Below are positions 17,941 through 26,213 of a stretch of 64,000 nucleotides of DNA, piece after piece. Location: NCBI RefSeq assembly GCF_012910955.1, contig NZ_WTVQ01000013.1:1-64000 (forward strand). Direction: 5' to 3'. The stretch is from Aromatoleum diolicum (GTDB taxonomy: Bacteria > Pseudomonadota > Gammaproteobacteria > Burkholderiales > Rhodocyclaceae). The stretch's first letter is position 1, and each line of letters starts with the position of its first letter. The notes beneath the pieces are model-generated. The model made no database searches, had not been told where the DNA came from, and was given only the letters and a program-made list of their open reading frames with translations. The position numbers and the translations under genes were made by a program.

Positions 17941-19434
17941 TCAGGCCGTCTTGCGCGGCTGTAGCCACTTGGGGAACAGGCTGTAGGGGTCGATATCGAC
18001 GTTCGCGTCGTAGCCGATCGCGTGTGCCGCGAGCCGCCGTTGCAGCGAACCGTCGCGCACGGCATCGAACAGTTCGGTGCATCCGCCGATGTGCTCGCCG
18101 CCCACGTAGATCTGCGGGATGGTCGGGCTGCCGGTGCGCTGCGCCAGCACGGCGCGGATCTTTCCACCCAGGTCGCCGCCCTGGTATTCGACCGAGTCGA
18201 GATCGACGCTTCGATAGGCGATCCCCATGCGCTTGAAGAGCTTGCGCACCGACCAACAGAACTCGCACCACTCCAGCGCGAAGAGGAGCACCGGCTCGTC
18301 CCGGACGAGCGCCGTGACCATCGCGTCTGCCGCGGGGTCGAGCGCGGGCGCGGGCCGCACCGGCCGGGGTATGGCCGGGCAGGCGGCCGGGCTGTCGAAG
18401 CGGTAACCCGGCGTCGAGCGCGAGAGTTCGATCTCCGCTTCGTCCATCTCCTCGCCGATGCCCTCGAACAGCGGGGTCGACAGGTAGCGTTCGCCGGTAT
18501 CCGGCAGCATGCACACGATGTTGCTCCCGGCCGGCGCCCGCTGTGCGACCGCGAGGGCGGCGGCGAGGGTTGCGCCGCTCGACGTGCCGACGAAGATGCC
18601 TTCGCGCCGGGCGAGGGCGCGTGCGGTGCGGATGGCGTCGTCGCCCGCCACCGGGACGATCTCGTCCACGAGGCACTCGGCCACGGCCGATTCGGTCAGC
18701 CGTGACACGAAATCCGGGCTCCAGCCCTGCATCAAGTGCGGGCGGAACTTGGGATGGCTGCCCGACGGCGCGCCGTCGGCCGCGCGCGGCTGCGGGATGC
18801 CGCTCGCCAGGACGGGCGAGTTGTCCGGTTCTGCGACCACGATGCGCGTGGATGCGCCTGCGCCCTTCAAGCCGCGCGCCACCCCGAGCAGGGTGCCGCC
18901 CGTGCCGAATCCGGAGACGAAGTAGTCGAGCGATTCGTCGCGGAAATCGTCCAGCAGCTCGCGGGCCGTCGTGCGGGTATGGACTTCGGCATTGGCGTCG
19001 TTGTCGAACTGGCGGCAAAGGTAGTAGCCATGCGCCCTGGCCAGTTCCACGGCCTTGTTGAGCATGCCGGTGCCCTTCTCTGACGCCGGGGTCAGGACCA
19101 CTTTCGCGCCCAGGAAGCGCAGCATCTTGCGCCGTTCGACGCTGAAGTTCTCCGCCATGACGATTACCAGCGGGTAGCCGCGCTGTGCGCACACCATCGC
19201 CAGGCCGATGCCGGTGTTGCCGCTGGTCGCCTCGATGACGGTTTGGCCGGGCTTGAGTTCGCCGCTGCGTTCCGCGTGCTCGATCACCGCCAGGGCCATG
19301 CGGTCCTTTACCGAGCCCATGGGGTTGAAGGACTCGACCTTGACGTACAGGTTGACGCCAGCCGGTGCCAGCTTCTGCAAGCGGACGAGCGGGGTGCGCC
19401 CGATCGTCTGCAGGATGTTGTCGTACTTTGCCAT
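17941..19434 (-). CDS. Cysteine synthase (CysK-like) fused to a C-terminal glutaredoxin domain
   Basis: Residues 1 to about 350 form a PLP-dependent cysteine synthase/cystathionine beta-synthase fold: the lysine that binds PLP is K43 in NPMGSVKDR, the substrate loop is TSGNTG (70-75), and GTGGTLLGVARGLK and GIFVGTSSGA bind cofactor phosphate and nucleophile. Residues about 370-475 form a glutaredoxin-like domain with C390 and C393 (WCEFCWS), a TIPQIYVGGEHIGG cis-proline and glutathione region, and a short tail. Such a protein would make cysteine or a cysteine analogue and directly reduce or transfer a thiol. The ATG at 19434 has GAGGAGAG upstream. First gene of the leftward arm, divergent from the BTAD regulator. 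Confidence 0.9.
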   Translation of the reverse strand: MAKYDNILQTIGRTPLVRLQKLAPAGVNLYVKVESFNPMGSVKDRMALAVIEHAERSGELKPGQTVIEATSGNTGIGLAMVCAQRGYPLVIVMAENFSVERRKMLRFLGAKVVLTPASEKGTGMLNKAVELARAHGYYLCRQFDNDANAEVHTRTTARELLDDFRDESLDYFVSGFGTGGTLLGVARGLKGAGASTRIVVAEPDNSPVLASGIPQPRAADGAPSGSHPKFRPHLMQGWSPDFVSRLTESAVAECLVDEIVPVAGDDAIRTARALARREGIFVGTSSGATLAAALAVAQRAPAGSNIVCMLPDTGERYLSTPLFEGIGEEMDEAEIELSRSTPGYRFDSPAACPAIPRPVRPAPALDPAADAMVTALVRDEPVLLFALEWCEFCWSVRKLFKRMGIAYRSVDLDSVEYQGGDLGGKIRAVLAQRTGSPTIPQIYVGGEHIGGCTELFDAVRDGSLQRRLAAHAIGYDANVDIDPYSLFPKWLQPRKTA

Positions 19435-19555
19435 CGCTCTCTCCTCGCCATTCGGGGTCTTGCTGGAGGCCATGCTGGTGGGGCACCGATGGAGCGAGCG
19501 TTGAAACAAGCGTGGTTTTTTGCGGGGGAGGGGCATCGCGGGGCTGTCGGCTTGC

Positions 19556-19583
19556 TTGTAGTGTCTGCAGCGACTCCTATAGT
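19556..19583 (+). promoter_or_regulatory. Possible promoter of the BTAD regulator gene
   Basis: TTGTAG (19556-19561), 16-base spacer, TATAGT (19578-19583), 36 bases before the ATG at 19620. It lies in the 185-bp gap shared with the divergent cysteine synthase gene, where a common operator would be expected. No clear inverted repeat was found there. Confidence 0.4.
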
Positions 19584-19619
19584 GGGAATCGTCGGAAGGT
19601 TTTTCCACGCGCAGGGCTC

Positions 19620-22598
19620 ATGCTTGAACTCAAATTCCTCGGCGAATTCGGAGTGATCCGCGACGGGCTGGCCTTGCCTTTGCCGCCGTCCAAGAAGACA
19701 CGCGCCTTGCTTGCCTACCTGAGCCTGCATGGCAGGCGGCTGCGCCGCGAGAGCCTGTGCGAGTTGTTGTGGGAGGTTCCCGACGACCCGCGCGGCTCGC
19801 TGCGCTGGAGCCTGTCAAAACTGCGCCGGCTACTGGAGGATGGCGACCGGGAACGCATCCGCGCCGACCGCAGCCATGTGGAAATCGACCCGGAAGGGAT
19901 CGACGTGGACGCCGTGCGGCTGCAGGCCCTGGCGGCTGATGATCCGAACCGGCTGTCCACCGAATCGTTGGAGCAAGCGGCGGCCGACTACGCCGGCACC
20001 TTTCTCGAGGGCCTGGAGTTTTCGGATTTCCACAACTTCCACGCGTGGTGCATCGCGGAGCGCGAGCGCATCACGCGGGCGCAGACGACCGTGCTGCGGG
20101 AACTGGTACGCCGTCTCGCTGGCGAACCGGAGCGCGCGTTGGCTCATGCGCGCGAGCTCGTGTGCCTGTCACCCTATGACGAGGCGGCGCGCGCGGCCTT
20201 GATTCGCCTGCTGGTGGCAGCCCACCACATCGATGAAGCGGACCGTCAACTCCAGCTCGGCATGCGCATGCTGAAGGAAGCCGGGATCACGTCCACGGGC
20301 GCCTTGCGCGAGGCTCGGCAGGGGAGCGGAAATGCGCCCGATGCGGCTGCGGACCGGGCGGCGGCGGTCGCGCCCGTGCGCACGGCTCGTCCGCTGTCCG
20401 CGGATCGCCGGCTCGTCGGACGTCGCGAGGAGCAGGCGATACTCGCTGCTGCATGGGAGGAGGCCGCGGCCGGTCGTGGGGAACTGGTCCTTCTGCGCGG
20501 CGACCCTGGCCTGGGCAAGTCCTGCCTGATGGACTGCATGCGCGCCCGCGTGCGTGAGGAGGGGGCGCTGGTGCTGTCCGCGTGCGCCTTCGAGGCCGAT
20601 CAGATCCGGCCCTTTGCCCTGTGGATGGACGCGCTCCGCACCGGTCTGCCGGACGCCGCCGAGAGCGTGTTCGGCAGCGGCATTGCGCAGAATCGCGAGT
20701 CGCTGCTGGCCCGGATCGGCGAGCTCGTCGCTGCCGAGGCGGGGCGCCGGCCGGTCATGCTGCAGTTCGACGATGTGCATTGGGCCGACGAGTCGAGCGT
20801 CGCGGCCTTGCACTACGTGCTGCGCCTGAACCGCGAGCGGCCCGTGCTCGCCGTTCTCGCGGCCCGCGAATCGGAGATGCGCGACAACGTGGCGCTGCAG
20901 CAGGCCCTGCGGAGCCTGCGTCGCGAGGGGGTGCTGCGCGAATTGCGTCTCGGGCCGATGCCGGCCGAAGACATCGAGGCACTCGTCCGCGTGAGGGCGG
21001 CTGGTGTAGATGGTGCGCGCCTGAGCCGGGAGTGCGGGGGCAATCCGCTGCTGGCCCTGGAACTCGCGCGCGCGGAAGCCGACGGCGGCGGGGAGACGGG
21101 CGGTTCGATCCTCGAACTGGTGCAGGAGCGTCTGGCGCGCTTCGACCCCGATGGCGCCGACGTGCTGCGGTGGGCCGCCGTCCTGGGATGCGTCGTGAAT
21201 GTTCCGGCCTTGCTGAGCGTCAGCGGACTGGATGCGAGCGTGGTCAGCCGGGCGCTGGAGGAGGCGGAGCGGCAGGCCATTCTCGTGTCGGGCGAGCGTG
21301 GCCTGCGTTTTGCCCATGAACTCATCGTGCGAGCGATTTACACCGACATCTCGCCGGTGCGCCGGCAGATCATGCATCGCAAGGTGGCGAGTTGGCTCGA
21401 ACAGGACGAGAGCTTCGAGCTTGCGCGCGCGGCCGACCTCGCCCATCACGCGTCCCTGAGCGGGGATGCCGGTCTTGCGGCGCGGGCGATGGTGTCGGCG
21501 GGCAAGCTGTGCCTCAGGTTCTTTGCCAACGAGGACGCCCAGTCCCTTGCCCGCAAGGGACTGCAGCTGGCCGAGCAATTGCCCGCAGCCGAACAGGTTC
21601 GTGTCGTCATCGATCTGCACGACGTGCTGCTGTCGGCGGCGCCCCTGCAGGACTGGGAGGGCGAGGCGGAGCGCTACACCCGGTTGGCCGAATGCGCCCT
21701 CGACCACGGCGCTTCGGCGCACGCCCGGCGGGCCTACTACATGGCCGCCTCCGTGCGCTGGCAGCACGGCCAATGGGCGGAGGCCCGGGAGCAATCGCTG
21801 CAGTCGGAGCGGGTCGCACGCAGCGGTGGAGATCACGAACATATCATCGGCCTGGCCGAAACCGCGAAATGCCTGGTGCTGCTGGAGCGCGACCTGTCGC
21901 AGGCCGACGCGATGCTGATGGAGGCCCAGGCGCGCGCCAAGCGCGGACAGTTCGCCCATCATGCGATTCCCGCGGGAATCGGCATGCTCCGTTTCTACGA
22001 GAATCGCATGGACGAAGCGGAAGAACTGCTCAAGCACGCCCGCACGCTGTGCAAGTGGGCCGGCGACCGCCTCGTCGAGTATCAGGTGGACGAATACCTG
22101 GCGATGATCGACATCCAGCGCGGCCGCTTCGAGGACGCCACGCGCCGTTGCCAGGATCTGGTGACGCTCGGCAACAAGATTCGCGATGGCAGCGAAGCCC
22201 CCTTCGCGCGTGCCTTGCTCGGGCTGTGCACGTTCGCGCGCGACGACGACCCGGCCCCGCTGGATGCGGCCCTGGTGGATCTGCGGCTGGCTGATGCCAA
22301 GCATCGTCTCGCGTACGCGCAGACGCGCGCGGCGATGCTCGATTGCCAGCGCGGCCGGCACGACCGCGGCGCGGTGCGCGCGCAGGAGGCGCTCGCCTGT
22401 GCGGAAGTCCTCGAGCGGGCGACGGAGATGCTGCTTGCACATGCCGTGCTGGCGCAGTGCTGTAGCGCCGAGGGCGAAAACGCGACGGCGCGCCTGCATG
22501 CCGACGCGGTGGCGAGGCTGCAGGCCGCGGGGGTGGCTGCCTGGGCGGAGGACATCGCCCGGCGCGTGACCGGACCGGCGGAGGCCGCCGATGGTTGA
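19620..22598 (+). CDS. BTAD-domain / AAA-ATPase transcriptional regulator (SARP/MalT-like, STAND type)
   Basis: The 992-residue protein opens with a winged-helix DNA-binding region (1-100; MLELKFLGEFGVIRDG, RGSLRWSLSKLRRLLED), then a BTAD helical-repeat domain (about 105-235), an AAA/NACHT-like module with Walker A GDPGLGKS (294-301) and Walker B VMLQFDDVHWAD (about 379-390), and a long helical TPR-like C-terminus rich in alanine, leucine and glutamate. The layout fits STAND signal-switch regulators that sense a ligand and activate nearby genes. These are best known from actinomycetes and less common in proteobacteria. It is divergent from the cysteine synthase fusion gene and overlaps the next gene by 8 bp. 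The target and ligand are inference. Confidence 0.87.
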   Translation: MLELKFLGEFGVIRDGLALPLPPSKKTRALLAYLSLHGRRLRRESLCELLWEVPDDPRGSLRWSLSKLRRLLEDGDRERIRADRSHVEIDPEGIDVDAVRLQALAADDPNRLSTESLEQAAADYAGTFLEGLEFSDFHNFHAWCIAERERITRAQTTVLRELVRRLAGEPERALAHARELVCLSPYDEAARAALIRLLVAAHHIDEADRQLQLGMRMLKEAGITSTGALREARQGSGNAPDAAADRAAAVAPVRTARPLSADRRLVGRREEQAILAAAWEEAAAGRGELVLLRGDPGLGKSCLMDCMRARVREEGALVLSACAFEADQIRPFALWMDALRTGLPDAAESVFGSGIAQNRESLLARIGELVAAEAGRRPVMLQFDDVHWADESSVAALHYVLRLNRERPVLAVLAARESEMRDNVALQQALRSLRREGVLRELRLGPMPAEDIEALVRVRAAGVDGARLSRECGGNPLLALELARAEADGGGETGGSILELVQERLARFDPDGADVLRWAAVLGCVVNVPALLSVSGLDASVVSRALEEAERQAILVSGERGLRFAHELIVRAIYTDISPVRRQIMHRKVASWLEQDESFELARAADLAHHASLSGDAGLAARAMVSAGKLCLRFFANEDAQSLARKGLQLAEQLPAAEQVRVVIDLHDVLLSAAPLQDWEGEAERYTRLAECALDHGASAHARRAYYMAASVRWQHGQWAEAREQSLQSERVARSGGDHEHIIGLAETAKCLVLLERDLSQADAMLMEAQARAKRGQFAHHAIPAGIGMLRFYENRMDEAEELLKHARTLCKWAGDRLVEYQVDEYLAMIDIQRGRFEDATRRCQDLVTLGNKIRDGSEAPFARALLGLCTFARDDDPAPLDAALVDLRLADAKHRLAYAQTRAAMLDCQRGRHDRGAVRAQEALACAEVLERATEMLLAHAVLAQCCSAEGENATARLHADAVARLQAAGVAAWAEDIARRVTGPAEAADG

Positions 22599-23124
22599 AC
22601 TCTTCCTGGAACGGGATTTCTTTCCGCCGGTGAGCCACGCGAACCTCCACGCGGCGTGGAGCGGCGCACTGGATTGTTCCCGCATGCATCGGGTCGAATG
22701 GCGCGGCAGCCTGCTGTCGCTAGATGGCCGCAAACTGGTGTGCAACTTCCGCGCGCCGGATGCGGAGTCGGTGCGGATCGTCTTGCGCAGCGGCGGTGCC
22801 GACGTTCGCCGCTTGTGGCCGGGAACCGTGCACGATGCGCCGACCCTTGAACGCTTCACCGCGGACTCCGCCAACGTACTCGTGCGCCGCTCGTTCGCCC
22901 AGCCCGTCGAGGTCGCCGACATCCAGGCCAGGGAGGACGCAGCGGCTTGGTGCCTCGACGTGCGCCATGTGAAATTCGTGCGCACCTGCTTCTCCACGGA
23001 CCGCACGCGCATGCTGTGCCTCTACCGCGCACCCGATGCCGAGTCGGTGCGCGAAGCGCAGCGCACCGCCGCGATGCCGATGGACGACGTCTGGGGCTTT
23101 ACCGCGCTGCTGCCGGACGCCTGA
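22591..23124 (+). CDS. Protein with two tandem DUF4242-like domains
   Basis: The 177-residue product is an internal duplication. The first half (about 1-85) contains CSRMHRVEWRGSLLSLDGRKL and CNFRAPDAESVR; the second (about 95-177) contains DVRHVKFVRTCFSTDRTRML and CLYRAPDAESVR. Both match the small ferredoxin-fold DUF4242 family, whose studied member (SCO4226) binds nickel. The exact repeat of RAPDAESVR shows the duplication directly. No catalytic role is known, so a ligand or metal carrier is a guess. It overlaps the regulator's stop by 8 bp, so it is made together with it and may be a sensor partner. A 159-bp gap follows before the OsmC-like gene. Confidence 0.72.
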   Translation: MVELFLERDFFPPVSHANLHAAWSGALDCSRMHRVEWRGSLLSLDGRKLVCNFRAPDAESVRIVLRSGGADVRRLWPGTVHDAPTLERFTADSANVLVRRSFAQPVEVADIQAREDAAAWCLDVRHVKFVRTCFSTDRTRMLCLYRAPDAESVREAQRTAAMPMDDVWGFTALLPDA

Positions 23125-23283
23125 GGCGGCGTTCCGCAGTTGCGCGCGGATTCCACGCGCCTCGTGTCCTGCCGGCTGCAAATACCACGGCCGTTCTCAC
23201 GCTGTCTCCAACGTCACGGGCGGAAAGTCCGTCTTGCCTGATGTGCGATCGGGCAAACCCAACAGACTTTCAGGAGACAGGAA

Positions 23284-23847
23284 ATGGACGCTCAAACACA
23301 ACTGCGTGTCGACAACGGCATCAACGTCGAAGCCTTGCTCGGTGCCCGCGAAGCGCTCAGCAAAATGCCGGAAGCGGCCCGCTTCAACTGGCGTGCCACC
23401 TGCGAGTGGGTCAACGGCACCCACGCGCGTTCGACCATCGACAGCTTCTTCGGCCTGGGTGAGGAGCAGATGCACCGCATGGCGCACCGCATCGACAGCG
23501 ATCACCCGGAGCTCTTCGCCGCCGAAGATCATGGCGCGACACCGGTCGAGATCGTTCTGGCGGGGCTGGCCGGCTGCCTGACGGCGGGGATCGCGGCAGT
23601 CGCCCAGAACCGCAACATCCAGCTCCGTTCGGTGAAGGCCACCCTGGAGGCCGGCATGGACCTGCAGGGGATCCTGGGCATCGACGGCGACGTGCGCAAC
23701 GGCTTCGACGGCGTAAAGGTGATTTTCGACATCGACGCGGACGCCACCCGCGAGGAAATCGAAGCCCTGGTGGCGCAGTCGCAGAAGCGCTCGGCGGTGT
23801 TCGACATCTTCACCAATCCGACCGACGTATCGGTCATGGTGTCATGA
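23284..23847 (+). CDS. OsmC-family protein
   Basis: The 187-residue protein shows the OsmC/Ohr fold: a strand-rich N-terminal half with the long helix DHGATPVEIVLAGLAGCLTAGI carrying the reactive cysteine C98, and the C-terminal motif QKRSAVFDIFTNPTDV. In peroxide-reducing OsmC/Ohr proteins a second cysteine sits in the latter motif; here the place is S170, so a standard two-cysteine peroxidase cycle is not available. It may use an external thiol such as the glutaredoxin domain encoded nearby, or do something else. AGGAGA lies upstream of the ATG. It overlaps the next gene as ATGA, so the pair is coupled. Confidence 0.85.
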   Translation: MDAQTQLRVDNGINVEALLGAREALSKMPEAARFNWRATCEWVNGTHARSTIDSFFGLGEEQMHRMAHRIDSDHPELFAAEDHGATPVEIVLAGLAGCLTAGIAAVAQNRNIQLRSVKATLEAGMDLQGILGIDGDVRNGFDGVKVIFDIDADATREEIEALVAQSQKRSAVFDIFTNPTDVSVMVS

Positions 23848-25154
23848 ACGCGGCGGCCTTTGCCGCCGGATCGCTGCAGGTCGGCGCCGTCGATGTCGTC
23901 ATCGTCGGTGCCGGCCATAGCGGCTTGGCGATGAGCCACTGTCTCGCAGGGCGTGGCATCGACCACGTGGTCCTGGAACGCGGGGAGGTTGCGAACGCGT
24001 GGCACCACGAGCGCTGGGACTCGCTGCGCCTCCTCACACCCAACTGGCTCACTCGCTTGCCGGGGATGGCCTATGACGGCGAGGATCCGGACGGATACAT
24101 GGGGCGTGACGAAGTGGCGGCCTTCATCACCCGCTACGCCCGGACCAGCGGGGCACCGGTGCGCACGGGCACGACGGTCACGGCGATGACAGCCGAGGGC
24201 ACGGGCTACCGTGTCGAGACCGATCGCGGGCGCTGGCGCTGCCGCGCGGTGGTCGTGGCGAGCGGCGCCTTTGGGCGGCCGTGTGTGCCGCGGCTCGGTG
24301 CCGCACTGCCCGAGGGCGTTGCGCAGCTCACGCCCTACCAGTACCGCAATCCGGATCAGATCGAGCCGGGCGGGGTGCTGGTGGTCGGCGCATCGGCGAC
24401 CGGCTTGCAGTTGGCCAACGAACTGCAGCGCGCAGGACACCCGGTCACGCTCGCCGTCGGCGAGCACGTGCGCATGCCGCGGGTCTATCGCGGGCGGGAC
24501 ATCCAGTGGTGGATGCATGCGGCGGGCATTCTCGATCAGCGCTACGACGCACAGGACGACCTCAGCCGCGCCCGCGGCGTCGCCTCGCCGCAACTGATCG
24601 GATCCCGCGAGCGGGCAATCATGGACCTCAATGCGCTCACCGCCGGCGGCGCGCGCCTCGTCGGTCGCGTGGCCAACGTCAACGACGGAAAGGTGCAGTT
24701 CTCCGGGTCGCTACGCAACGTGTGCGCCCTGGCCGACCTGAAGATGGGGCGCCTGCTCGCGACGATCGATGCGTGGGCTGCCGCTCATGCGGACGGCGGA
24801 TCGCTCCCGCCCGCCGAACGCTTCGACGCGACTCACCTGCCGGACAAACCGACCCTCGGCCTGGACCTGAAGCGGGACGGCATCCGCACCGTGGTCTGGG
24901 CGACCGGCTTCAAGCCGGATTACTCGTGGCTGAAGGTGCCCGTCCTCGACCCCAAAGAGAACATCCGTCACAACGGCGGTGTCGCCGACGCCCCAGGCCT
25001 GTATGTGATGGGGCTGCCTTTCCTGCGGCGGCGCAAGTCGAGCTTCATCCACGGTGCCGGGGATGACGCTAATGACTTGGCAACGCACCTGTCCGGCTAT
25101 CTCGATGCCATCTCGGACCAATGCGGACGGACGCGTTTCGAATGCACCTCCTGA
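23844..25154 (+). CDS. FAD/NAD(P)-dependent oxidoreductase, flavin monooxygenase-like
   Basis: The 436-residue protein has two dinucleotide-binding sites, GAGHSG (22-27) for FAD and GASATG (182-187) for NAD(P)H, and the ATG motif VVWATGFKPDY near residue 355, the standard set of group B flavin monooxygenases (CzcO/FMO-like). The canonical FMO signature FxGxxxHxxxF is not obvious, so an S- or N-oxygenase, a Baeyer-Villiger type or a plain oxidoreductase are all possible. Its ATG overlaps the OsmC stop. It is the last gene of the rightward arm. Given the cysteine synthase and thiol-type neighbours, oxidation of a sulfur compound is a reasonable but untested guess. Confidence 0.85.
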   Translation: MNAAAFAAGSLQVGAVDVVIVGAGHSGLAMSHCLAGRGIDHVVLERGEVANAWHHERWDSLRLLTPNWLTRLPGMAYDGEDPDGYMGRDEVAAFITRYARTSGAPVRTGTTVTAMTAEGTGYRVETDRGRWRCRAVVVASGAFGRPCVPRLGAALPEGVAQLTPYQYRNPDQIEPGGVLVVGASATGLQLANELQRAGHPVTLAVGEHVRMPRVYRGRDIQWWMHAAGILDQRYDAQDDLSRARGVASPQLIGSRERAIMDLNALTAGGARLVGRVANVNDGKVQFSGSLRNVCALADLKMGRLLATIDAWAAAHADGGSLPPAERFDATHLPDKPTLGLDLKRDGIRTVVWATGFKPDYSWLKVPVLDPKENIRHNGGVADAPGLYVMGLPFLRRRKSSFIHGAGDDANDLATHLSGYLDAISDQCGRTRFECTS

Positions 25155-25272
25155 TATAGCGGCATCGCCCTTAGTCCCCGCACGCGCAAGGGCAAGTGGC
25201 CGATCGCGACATGGCGACGAGACGTCGAAATTACCTCCATCTGATTGCGATGTTTGGGAAATACCTTGCCGT

Positions 25273-25710
25273 TCACCCAACGCCATGCTGGCTTTGACCG
25301 GGACTATCGTGCTCAGTGGTCGTGGTATTGCCTGTGGCCGAAATACTCGGCGTGCTGGCGTTGACGTGCGACCCGCTCTGTTTCCATGCGGCCACGCCAT
25401 GTTGAAGTGCAAAGGTCAGCACCCGAGCGCCATATACCGAGGCGAACGTTCGCACAAGGCTACGGCTGGACGCTCTGATTGCGTAGCCAGCGCTGTTCGG
25501 CCCGCTTTCGACGGAGGGGCGACGCCGAGCTGAGAACAAAGACGCCGAAATGCCGAACGCGACCGCAACAAACACCAACGTTGATGGCCGCGCTATGACA
25601 GTACGTAAGGCTGACCGAGTACGATCAACACTCTGCCGGATGTTGCGTTTGGATTGAAACAGGCGCAATTCGGCAGCATTAATGGCAGCCGATGTAGTAA
25701 CTCGCGTCAT
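25273..25710 (-). CDS. YqjK-like small envelope protein (third gene of the yqj trio)
   Basis: The 145-residue product begins MTRVTTSAAINAAELRLFQSK and holds one hydrophobic segment (PSTLVFVAVAFGISASLFS), followed by a long serine- and alanine-rich tail with low family similarity. Position and the first 70 residues fit the YqjK-like protein that commonly follows yqjD and yqjE. The ATG at 25710 overlaps the stop of the holin-like gene as ATGA, which fixes the start. The tail beyond about residue 75 is unusual in length and composition, and a frame error cannot be ruled out. Confidence 0.6.
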   Translation of the reverse strand: MTRVTTSAAINAAELRLFQSKRNIRQSVDRTRSALRTVIARPSTLVFVAVAFGISASLFSARRRPSVESGPNSAGYAIRASSRSLVRTFASVYGARVLTFALQHGVAAWKQSGSHVNASTPSISATGNTTTTEHDSPGQSQHGVG

Positions 25711-26126
25711 GGCGCTGATGGCTTGACCAAGGAAATGCCTGTCAACTGCCGCCGCGTCGCCGCGAAAAGCAGGTGACGGCTCAGGTAGAAGCAGCAGTAC
25801 AGCATCCCAGCACCGGCAATCAGGTTGACGGCTGCCACTACAATTACCGCCGCGAGGGGAAGCATTCCAAGTGAAACAAGGTACATCGCAAGCACCGCCA
25901 TCAAACCCGCCCATGCCGTTAAGATGAAGATGGTTGCAACCAGCCCGCTCACGATCATCCATACCAGACTTAACCCAGCGCGACGAGTTTCAAGTGACAC
26001 TAGTTCGAGAAAGTCGGAGAGTGTTTCTCGCGCGAAAGCCAGCAGTTTCGACAATTCGTCAAACACACCCAAAGGCGGTGGTGGCGTCGCCACGTGAGGA
26101 TCGCCCATTTGCGAATCTGCCCCCAT
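25707..26126 (-). CDS. yqjE: Phage-holin-superfamily membrane protein (YqjE-like)
   Basis: This 139-residue protein has an N-terminal cytoplasmic helix (FDELSKLLAFARETLSDFLELV) and two strong membrane segments (LVWMIVSGLVATIFILTAWA and, after MAVLAMYLVSLG, LAAVIVVAAVNLIAGAGMLY). It belongs to the Phage_holin_3_6/YqjE family, which has housekeeping copies in many proteobacteria and is not a phage mark here. Function is unknown, linked to stress and inner-membrane/ribosome association through its partner yqjD. It lies 87 bp downstream of the yqjD-like gene and is coupled to the yqjK-like gene. Confidence 0.8.
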   Translation of the reverse strand: MGADSQMGDPHVATPPPPLGVFDELSKLLAFARETLSDFLELVSLETRRAGLSLVWMIVSGLVATIFILTAWAGLMAVLAMYLVSLGMLPLAAVIVVAAVNLIAGAGMLYCCFYLSRHLLFAATRRQLTGISLVKPSAP

Positions 26127-26213
26127 TGCCTACCCCTACAAATGTTGCTGTAACGATGCTTAAGGGATTAACGCCGCCAGTGAAGTCGGCGTGGAAACTC
26201 TACCGTGCCTAAT

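Noticed and set aside
17924-19486. Upstream extension of the dioxygenase frame, giving an 836-residue protein
   Set aside because: The added part is Arg/Pro/Gly-rich out-of-frame reading of the cysteine synthase gene; a good ribosome-binding site supports ATG 17923.
20169-23012. 947-residue leftward open frame opposite the BTAD regulator
   Set aside because: No motif or start signal; the rightward protein has a clear P-loop and domain order.
25707-26126. Holin-like protein as evidence of a prophage
   Set aside because: It belongs to the chromosomal YqjE group with yqjD and yqjK-like neighbours; no other phage genes are present.
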